Position numbers and translations under genes: made by a program. Shown in pieces: positions 1-7,785 of a stretch of DNA of 13,644 bases; the stretch's first letter is position 1; each line of letters starts with the position of its first letter. The notes under the pieces are model-generated. The model ran no database searches. It was not told the DNA's origin and saw only the letters and a program-made list of their open reading frames with translations. The stretch is from Acidobacteriota bacterium (GTDB lineage: Bacteria > Acidobacteriota > Polarisedimenticolia > Gp22-AA2). The DNA lies in contig JACOUZ010000065.1 of the NCBI GenBank assembly GCA_016177515.1, forward strand, positions 1 to 13,644. Direction: 5' to 3'.

Positions 1-2406
<2,406 letters not shown>

Positions 2407-2439
2407 AATGACCGGGAGGCGCCCCGGGTCGCAGGCGCC

Positions 2440-2445
2440 GGAGGA
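2440..2445 (+). promoter_or_regulatory. Ribosome binding site deciding the guaB start
   Basis: GGAGGA sits 7 nt before the ATG at 2453. The in-frame ATG at 2408, 45 bases upstream, has no such site at a proper distance, and it would add a 15-residue Arg/Pro-rich extension not expected for IMP dehydrogenase. Confidence 0.8.
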
Positions 2446-2452
2446 ACGCAGG

Positions 2453-3916
2453 ATGCTGGAAGGTCCCATCCCCGAAGCCCTGACTTTCGACGACGTCCTC
2501 CTCCTGCCCGCCCGATCGGAGGTCCTGCCGAGCCGGGTCGACGTCACGACCCAGCTCACGCGCAACATCCGGCTGAACCTGCCGCTGGTGTCGGCGGCCA
2601 TGGACACGGTGACCGACTCCCGCCTGGCGATCGCCATGGCGCAGCAGGGGGGAATCGGGATCGTCCACAAGAACCTGCCGATCGAGGCCCAGGCGGGCGA
2701 AGTGGACAAGGTCAAGCGCTCGGAGAGCGGCATGATCGTCGACCCGGTCACCATCCGCCCGGATCAGAAGATCGCCGACGCGCTCGACCTGATGCAGAAG
2801 TTCAAGATTTCGGGCGTGCCGGTCACCGATCGCGGCGGGCGTCTCCTGGGGATCCTGACCAATCGCGACCTGCGCTTCGAGACGCGCACCGATCTGTCGG
2901 TGTCGGCGGTGATGACCAAGGAGAGTCTCGTCACCGTGCCGGTGGGCACGACGCTCGAGGAGGCCAAGGCCATCCTGCACAAGCACAAGATTGAGAAACT
3001 CCTGGTCGTCGATCGCGAGTACCACCTGAAGGGGCTGATCACCGTCAAGGACATCCAGAAGATGATCAAGTACCCGCACGCCTGCAAGGACGGCCTCGGT
3101 CGCCTGCGCGTGGGGGCCGCGGTCGGCGTCGGTCCGGAAGAGCTCGAAAGGGCGCGGGCCCTGGTGGACGCGCGCGCCGACCTGCTGGTTGTGGACACGG
3201 CGCATGGCCACTCGGAGGGCGTGATGGAGATGGTGCGCGCCCTGCGCAAGGCGTTCTCGGGAATGGACATCGCCGCCGGAAACGTCGCCACCGAGGCGGG
3301 GGCGGAGGAGCTGATGAAGCTCGGAGTCGACGCCGTCAAGGTCGGCATCGGACCGGGCTCGATCTGCACCACCCGGGTGGTCACGGGTGTGGGCGTCCCC
3401 CAGGTGACCGCCATCGCGCAGTGCGCCCAGGCCGCCCGGCGGCACGGCGTCCCTTTGATCGCCGACGGCGGCGTCAAGTTCTCGGGTGACATCACCAAGG
3501 CGCTGGCCGCCGGCGCCTCGTCGGTCATGATCGGATCGCTGTTCGCCGGCACCGAGGAGTCGCCCGGCGAGACCATCCTCTTCCAGGGCCGCACGTTCAA
3601 GGCTTACCGCGGCATGGGTTCGATCGGGGCCATGCGCCGCGGCAGCGCCGACCGCTACTTCCAGGAAGCGGGAGCGGAGGACAAGCTGGTTCCGGAGGGA
3701 ATCGAGGGCATGGTGCCCCACAAGGGCTCGCTGCAGGGGCTCATGCCGCAGCTGGTCGGCGGCCTGCGCGCCGGCATGGGGTACTGCGGCGCCCGGGACA
3801 TCGAAACGCTCAGGCGCGAGGCGCGCTTCATTCGCATCACCTCCGCCGGGCTCCGGGAAGGGCACGCGCACGACGTGGTGATCACGAAGGAGGCCCCGAA
3901 CTACAGGATGGAGTAG
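2453..3916 (+). CDS. guaB: Inosine-5'-monophosphate dehydrogenase
   Basis: IMP dehydrogenase oxidises IMP to XMP with NAD+, the committed step of guanine nucleotide synthesis; the enzyme is a cytoplasmic tetramer. The product is 487 aa, the usual length. It opens with ALTFDDVLLLPARSEV and LVSAAMDTVTDSRLAIAMAQ, typical of GuaB. A pair of CBS domains interrupts the barrel at about residues 95-205 (KISGVPVTDRGGRLLGILTN and a second copy near IEKLLVVD). The catalytic loop GIGPGSICTTR carries the nucleophile at Cys305. The IMP-binding stretch IADGGVKFSGDITKALAAGA and the flap region YRGMGSIGAMRRGSADRYF follow. The ATG at 2453 is chosen over the in-frame ATG at 2408 because of its Shine-Dalgarno site and the conserved N-terminus. 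The gene lies 46 bp after secA and ends one base from the convergent tsaE stop, with no terminator between them. Confidence 0.97.
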   Translation: MLEGPIPEALTFDDVLLLPARSEVLPSRVDVTTQLTRNIRLNLPLVSAAMDTVTDSRLAIAMAQQGGIGIVHKNLPIEAQAGEVDKVKRSESGMIVDPVTIRPDQKIADALDLMQKFKISGVPVTDRGGRLLGILTNRDLRFETRTDLSVSAVMTKESLVTVPVGTTLEEAKAILHKHKIEKLLVVDREYHLKGLITVKDIQKMIKYPHACKDGLGRLRVGAAVGVGPEELERARALVDARADLLVVDTAHGHSEGVMEMVRALRKAFSGMDIAAGNVATEAGAEELMKLGVDAVKVGIGPGSICTTRVVTGVGVPQVTAIAQCAQAARRHGVPLIADGGVKFSGDITKALAAGASSVMIGSLFAGTEESPGETILFQGRTFKAYRGMGSIGAMRRGSADRYFQEAGAEDKLVPEGIEGMVPHKGSLQGLMPQLVGGLRAGMGYCGARDIETLRREARFIRITSAGLREGHAHDVVITKEAPNYRME

Positions 3917-3917
3917 G

Positions 3918-4346
3918 TCAGCGGCCGTCCTCGATCAGGATCTCGCGCACCTGGCCTCCCCGATCGGCGACCCGGACCTCCACGGCCCGTAAGGGCCGGT
4001 AAGGCCCCAGGCGCTCGGCCCATTCCACGACGGCCACGCCGTCGCCCCCCAGGATTTCCTCGAGCCCCAGTTCGTCCATGTCCTCGAGTTTCTCCACGCG
4101 GTACAGGTCGATGTGGTAGACGGGAATGCGCCCGGGATACCGGTTGACCAGCGTGAAGCTCGGGGAATGCACGCGTTCGGGGTCCACGCCCAGCCCCGCC
4201 GCGACGCCCCGGGCGAACACGGTCTTGCCCATCCCGAGGTCGCCGGACAGCAGGACGGCGTCTCCGGGACGCAGTGAGCCGGCGAGCGATTCGCCGGCCG
4301 CGCGCGTCTCCTGTTCCGATCGGCTGAGGAGGGTCCGGACCGGCAT
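3918..4346 (-). CDS. tsaE: tRNA t6A biosynthesis ATPase TsaE
   Basis: TsaE (YjeE family) is a small P-loop ATPase that works with TsaB and TsaD to make N6-threonylcarbamoyladenosine at position 37 of ANN-decoding tRNAs. The 142-aa product has Walker A GDLGMGKT at residues 35-42, the family motif HSPSFTLVNRY at 60-70, the HIDLYR motif around Asp80 and VEWAERL at about 107-113, in the expected order and length. It is the last gene of the run nnr, GNAT, tsaE, six bases after the GNAT stop. Its Shine-Dalgarno site is weak, so translation is probably coupled to the gene before it. tsaE next to nnr is a common pairing, also found in E. coli (yjeF-yjeE). tsaB and tsaD are not in this window. Confidence 0.95.
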   Translation of the reverse strand: MPVRTLLSRSEQETRAAGESLAGSLRPGDAVLLSGDLGMGKTVFARGVAAGLGVDPERVHSPSFTLVNRYPGRIPVYHIDLYRVEKLEDMDELGLEEILGGDGVAVVEWAERLGPYRPLRAVEVRVADRGGQVREILIEDGR

Positions 4347-4352
4347 CCCGGT

Positions 4353-5012
4353 TCAGAGGAGCGGCAGTTCCATCAGCACCGGCTGGGGCATCAGGTCGCG
4401 GTGCTGCCGGAACAGCCGGGGCAGGGGGCGCACGAGCGCCAGCCCGGCGCGCTCGCACAGGGGGCGGGACCGGCTGCTGGCGATCAGACGGACCTGCTTC
4501 AAATGACGGCGCCGGCCGACCTCGATCGCCTCCTGCAGGAGTCGCAGGCCGATGCCTCTGCCCCGCATCCCGTGGTCCACGCCCACCGACGCGAGGTACA
4601 GGACGTCCCCGCGCGGGTTGTGCGAGGCGGAAGGCAGGGCCCGCTCGTACTCCAGGTAGGTGCGCGGGAAGTCCCGCGTCCAGAGAATTCCGTTGGTCAG
4701 CCCCACCAGCTGCTGCGGCCGGCCCGGCCGCAGCAGCTCGGCGAGCAGGAAGGCCTCGGGCAGCGCGAACAGGCGCCTCTGGAGCTCGTTGAGCGAGGCG
4801 CCCAGGCGGCCCCAGACCCGGCGCTCGACCAGGGTCGCCTCCTCGAGGTCATCGGGGCGGGCGGGTCGGATGACCACCCGCAGGACCGCCGGCCGGGCCG
4901 CGATCGTGCCGGCCGATCGCAGCGGGGAGGGCCGGGAAACGCCGCCCGGGAGGTTCTCTCCCGGGCCCGACACGCGCTGGCTCCCGGTCGTCGTGCCGTG
5001 GCCGTTCTTCAT
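4353..5012 (-). CDS. GNAT-family N-acetyltransferase
   Basis: This is a probable acetyl-CoA-dependent acyltransferase of unknown substrate. The GNAT fold starts at about residue 46 (VVIRPARPDDLEEATLVERR). The acetyl-CoA pyrophosphate-binding motif A, HGMRGRGIG, lies at about residues 147-155, after the beta-4 strand DVLYLASVGV, and the later part contains LCERAGLALVRPL. The first 45 residues are Gly/Pro/Arg-rich and look disordered. The chosen ATG is nevertheless well supported: GGAGG (5018-5022) lies 5 nt upstream, and the ATG overlaps the nnr stop as ATGA, which implies translational coupling. A GTG start near residue 46 is the alternative if the extension is not real. It is tempting to suspect a RimI-like protein because RimI often travels with t6A genes. 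The sequence is longer than RimI and I see nothing that proves this, so the function stays open. Confidence 0.85.
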   Translation of the reverse strand: MKNGHGTTTGSQRVSGPGENLPGGVSRPSPLRSAGTIAARPAVLRVVIRPARPDDLEEATLVERRVWGRLGASLNELQRRLFALPEAFLLAELLRPGRPQQLVGLTNGILWTRDFPRTYLEYERALPSASHNPRGDVLYLASVGVDHGMRGRGIGLRLLQEAIEVGRRRHLKQVRLIASSRSRPLCERAGLALVRPLPRLFRQHRDLMPQPVLMELPLL

Positions 5013-6610
5013 CCAATCCTCCGGGCGTTCGGCAGCGCGGCGCTCTTTTCGTGCGCCCGGGGCGGCTTCAGGCGCAAGAGTGCGGCGGGGAAGTGCTGCA
5101 GGATGTCCCGGGCGATGAGGGGCGCCTGGCCCACTTCCGCGGCGGCCAGGTCGCCCGCCAGGCCGTGCAGGTAGACTCCGAGCTTCGTCGCGGCCGACAC
5201 TTCGATCCCCTGTGCGAGGAGCCCGGCGAGAAGGCCGGCAAGGACGTCGCCGGACCCGCCGGTCGCCATCCCCGGGTTGCCGGTCGGATTGACATGCACG
5301 TGACCGCCGGGAGTCGCGATGAGGGTGCGGTACCCCTTCAGGACGAGGTGGCAGGCATGGCGGCGGGAGAAGCCGCGTGCCAGAGGCACGCGCCGGGCCT
5401 GGACGACGGATCCCGAGGTCCCCAACAGGCGCCCCATCTCCCCCGGGTGCGGCGTCAGGACGAGGGGCCGCTTCCTGCCTGACAGGAGATCATCAGAGCC
5501 GGCGAACGCATTGACACCGTCGGCGTCCAGGATCACCGGGATGCGCGCCCGGAGCACGACCTCGCGGATGAGTGTCATGGTCTCGGGATGGGTGGTCAGC
5601 CCCGGGCCGATCGCCAGCGCCTGCTTCCCGTCGAGAAGGCCGAGCAGCCGATCGAGGCCCGAGGCCGCCAGGGTGCCGTCGGCGGTTTCGGGAAGCCCCT
5701 CGGTCATCACCTCCATCGCCCTGGAGACGAAGCCCGACTGCAGCCCCGCGGGCACGGCGGCGGTCACCAGGCCGCACCCCGCACGCAGCGCCCCCAGGGA
5801 AGCCAGTCGCGCCGCGCCCCCCTTGCCCCGCGATCCGGCGATCACCAGCGCGTGCCCGTAATCCCCCTTGTGGCTGTCCGGGCGACGCTTCGGAAGCAGA
5901 CGTGCCAGCTCGGCTGCGTCGAGAAGGTCGAGATCGGCCTTCTCCGCGGCGACGGCCTCGTTCGGAATGCCGATGTCGGCGACGTGCAGGGTGCCGCACT
6001 GCGCTTCGGCGGGAGGGAAGACGTGCGGGACTTTGGGGCGCACGAAGGTCACCGTATGATCGGCCTTGAGGCAGGGCCCCGGAACGTCGCCGGTGTCCCC
6101 GGACAGGCCGGACGGAATGTCGATCGCCACGACCAGCGCGCGCGCCGCGTTGACCTCATCGAATACCCTGGCCAGAAGCCCGGCGGCCGGGCGCGACAGT
6201 CCGGTGCCGAGAATCCCGTCCACGACGAGATCGCAGGTCTCCAGGAGCCTGCGGGCGGCCTTCCAGGAAGCCCCGCCGCGGATCTCCCGCGTCGCGACTC
6301 CCATGCGCTCCAGGGCCCTGAGGTTGGCCGCCGCGCTGCCGCGCACCTCGTGGCGCCGGCCGAACAGCAAGGCGGTGAACGGAATGCCGGCGTTTCTGAG
6401 GTGCCGGGCCAGGACGAAAGCGTCCCCGCCGTTGTTCCCCTTGCCGCACAAGAGAAGGACGCGCCGGGCTTGCAGGTTTTCGTCGAGGCCTTTCAGGACT
6501 TCGTAGACGCGCAGGCCGGCGTTTTCCATCAGGACGATCTCCGGCAGGCCGAACCTCCGGATGGCGCGCCGGTCGATATGGCGCATCTGTTGCGACGTCA
6601 GGATTTCCAC
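5009..6610 (-). CDS. nnr: Bifunctional NAD(P)H-hydrate epimerase / ADP-dependent NAD(P)HX dehydratase
   Basis: This enzyme repairs hydrated NADH and NADPH: the N-terminal half epimerises R- and S-NAD(P)HX and the C-terminal half dehydrates the S form using ADP. The product is 533 aa, typical of the fused form. The YjeF_N epimerase domain spans about residues 1-215, with CGKGNNGGDAF at 55-65, VVDGILGTGLSRP at 129-141 and AIDIPSGLSGDTG at 162-174. The ribokinase-like dehydratase domain spans about 235-515, with KGDYGHALVIAGSRGKGGA at 248-266, LDADGVNAF at 361-369, LTPHPGEMGRLLG at 385-397 and the nucleotide-binding GNPGMATGGSGDVLAGLLAG at 444-463. The start codon is GTG, supported by AGGAG (6619-6623) 8 nt upstream. 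It is the first gene of the nnr-GNAT-tsaE operon. Both catalytic halves look intact. Confidence 0.96.
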   Translation of the reverse strand: MEILTSQQMRHIDRRAIRRFGLPEIVLMENAGLRVYEVLKGLDENLQARRVLLLCGKGNNGGDAFVLARHLRNAGIPFTALLFGRRHEVRGSAAANLRALERMGVATREIRGGASWKAARRLLETCDLVVDGILGTGLSRPAAGLLARVFDEVNAARALVVAIDIPSGLSGDTGDVPGPCLKADHTVTFVRPKVPHVFPPAEAQCGTLHVADIGIPNEAVAAEKADLDLLDAAELARLLPKRRPDSHKGDYGHALVIAGSRGKGGAARLASLGALRAGCGLVTAAVPAGLQSGFVSRAMEVMTEGLPETADGTLAASGLDRLLGLLDGKQALAIGPGLTTHPETMTLIREVVLRARIPVILDADGVNAFAGSDDLLSGRKRPLVLTPHPGEMGRLLGTSGSVVQARRVPLARGFSRRHACHLVLKGYRTLIATPGGHVHVNPTGNPGMATGGSGDVLAGLLAGLLAQGIEVSAATKLGVYLHGLAGDLAAAEVGQAPLIARDILQHFPAALLRLKPPRAHEKSAALPNARRIG

Positions 6611-6636
6611 GGTCGCCGCTCCTCGGGAAGGGGCTC

Positions 6637-6665
6637 ACTTTACACAGGTAGGGGATCGGAATCAA
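6637..6665 (-). promoter_or_regulatory. Candidate sigma70-type promoter for nnr-GNAT-tsaE
   Basis: Read on the minus strand, TTGATT (6660-6665) and TAAAGT (6637-6642) are separated by 17 bp, with four of six consensus matches in each box. The site lies in the 59-bp gap between the DNRLRE gene stop and the nnr GTG. It would give a short leader of about 20 nt that still contains the ribosome binding site. This is pattern matching only; read-through from the upstream genes is also possible. Confidence 0.4.
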
Positions 6666-6669
6666 GCGT

Positions 6670-7743
6670 TCAGGGGCAGGCGGCGATCGCCTGCGGCAGG
6701 CAGGCGGAGAGGGGGCTTGCGGGAGCGCGCTGCACACCGCCGCTGTCGGTGCCGTAGGAGCCCTCCCGCGTGGCGTTGCGCGGCACGACGAGGTAGAACT
6801 CGTTGCCCGCCGCGGGTGCGAACGTCAGCGTGGTGGCGCCGGCGGTGCTGCAGACCTTCGGCCCGTAGGCCGTGAAATCGCTCATGTCGCCCGCGTAGAC
6901 TTCGAAGTCGGTATCGCCCGCCGTGCACGATCCGCCCCAGCTCAGACGGATGTTCCCGCCCGCCGCGTGCTCCGCGGTCAGGGGCGTCCCCGGGACCCGG
7001 TCTCCGTCGGGAACGCGGCCGGCCCCGGCTTGTCCCGTCGAGAATTCAATCGTCAGCATGGGCCTCACGGACGCGAGCGGATTCTCCCTGGAGTCGAAGC
7101 GCTTCGTGGTGGAGATCGACGCCTCGTTGCCGATGAGGATCCATCCGAAGTTGGTGGCGGGATTTTCGACCCAGCCCTGGGCGTCGGCCACCATGCCCGC
7201 GGTGGACAGGAAGGTGTAGGCGCCGATCGCGCCGACCTGGACGGTCGTGCTGGGAGTCGTGACGAAGTCGCCTGCGGCCCCCTCGCCTGTCCATAGGTTT
7301 GTGGAACTGAAGAACCGGTGGATCCAGGTGGCGTCCCCGGGGGTCGCCGCGGCGCCACCCCCTTCTTCGAAAGTGGCGTCCGAGGTCCCCTCGCCCCAGT
7401 CGGCGAGCAGCCGGTGCAGCGACACCGGCTGCAGCAGGGCGATCGTGCGGGACATGTTGAGGGTGAGATCGACCCTGGTGACGACCGCGCCGGCCGGGAT
7501 CGAAGCGGCCACGTCGAAGGCGATCACGGCGCGGCGGATCGCGCCGGCGCTGATGGCGTCGGTCCGGCCGACGAAAAAATGCTGCCCTGCGCCGTTGCTC
7601 AGCGATCCGGTCGCGCTCTGGTACAGGGTGTTGTCCTTTGCGGGCGCGAGGGTCACGACCTCGGCGAGCGCCGCCGGGACGGACCCGAGCAGGGCGCAGA
7701 CCGCCGCGGCCGCGAAGCGCGAGCGGATGCGCTGGCGTGTCAC
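6670..7743 (-). CDS. Secreted DNRLRE-domain protein with FN3-like C-terminal module
   Basis: The product is a 357-aa exported protein of unknown function. A clear Sec signal peptide covers residues 1-27 (Arg-rich start, hydrophobic AAAAVCALLG, cleavage after AALA). Residues 28 to about 234 match the DNRLRE family: APAKDNTLYQ near the start, RRAVIAFDVAASIPAGAVV, TRVDLTLNMS, HRLLADWGEGTSD and a late WILIGNEA...RFDSRENP segment. DNRLRE domains are beta-sandwich modules on secreted or surface proteins. Residues 255-357 form a second, fibronectin-III-like module (IRLSWGG, FEVYAGD, FYLVVPRNATREGSYGTDSG) ending in ACP. A similar tail ends the beta-helix protein at 10496-12079. The start is GTG with AGGAG (7753-7757) 9 nt upstream. 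The gene lies 42 bp after the dehydrogenase/CHRD gene and is probably in the same transcript. Export is confident; the role is not known. Confidence 0.85.
   Translation of the reverse strand: MTRQRIRSRFAAAAVCALLGSVPAALAEVVTLAPAKDNTLYQSATGSLSNGAGQHFFVGRTDAISAGAIRRAVIAFDVAASIPAGAVVTRVDLTLNMSRTIALLQPVSLHRLLADWGEGTSDATFEEGGGAAATPGDATWIHRFFSSTNLWTGEGAAGDFVTTPSTTVQVGAIGAYTFLSTAGMVADAQGWVENPATNFGWILIGNEASISTTKRFDSRENPLASVRPMLTIEFSTGQAGAGRVPDGDRVPGTPLTAEHAAGGNIRLSWGGSCTAGDTDFEVYAGDMSDFTAYGPKVCSTAGATTLTFAPAAGNEFYLVVPRNATREGSYGTDSGGVQRAPASPLSACLPQAIAACP
6673..6960 (-). other. C-terminal FN3-like module of the DNRLRE protein
   Basis: Residues about 262-357 read IRLSWGG, FEVYAGD, KVCST, AAGNEFYLVVPRNA, EGSYGTDSGGVQRAP and a terminal CP. 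This matches in order and spacing the last module of the beta-helix protein, apart from a longer insert before the final CP. Confidence 0.7.
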
Positions 7744-7785
7744 GCCCGATCTCTCCTGCTTCAGTGTCCCGTCTTCCTCAACGTC

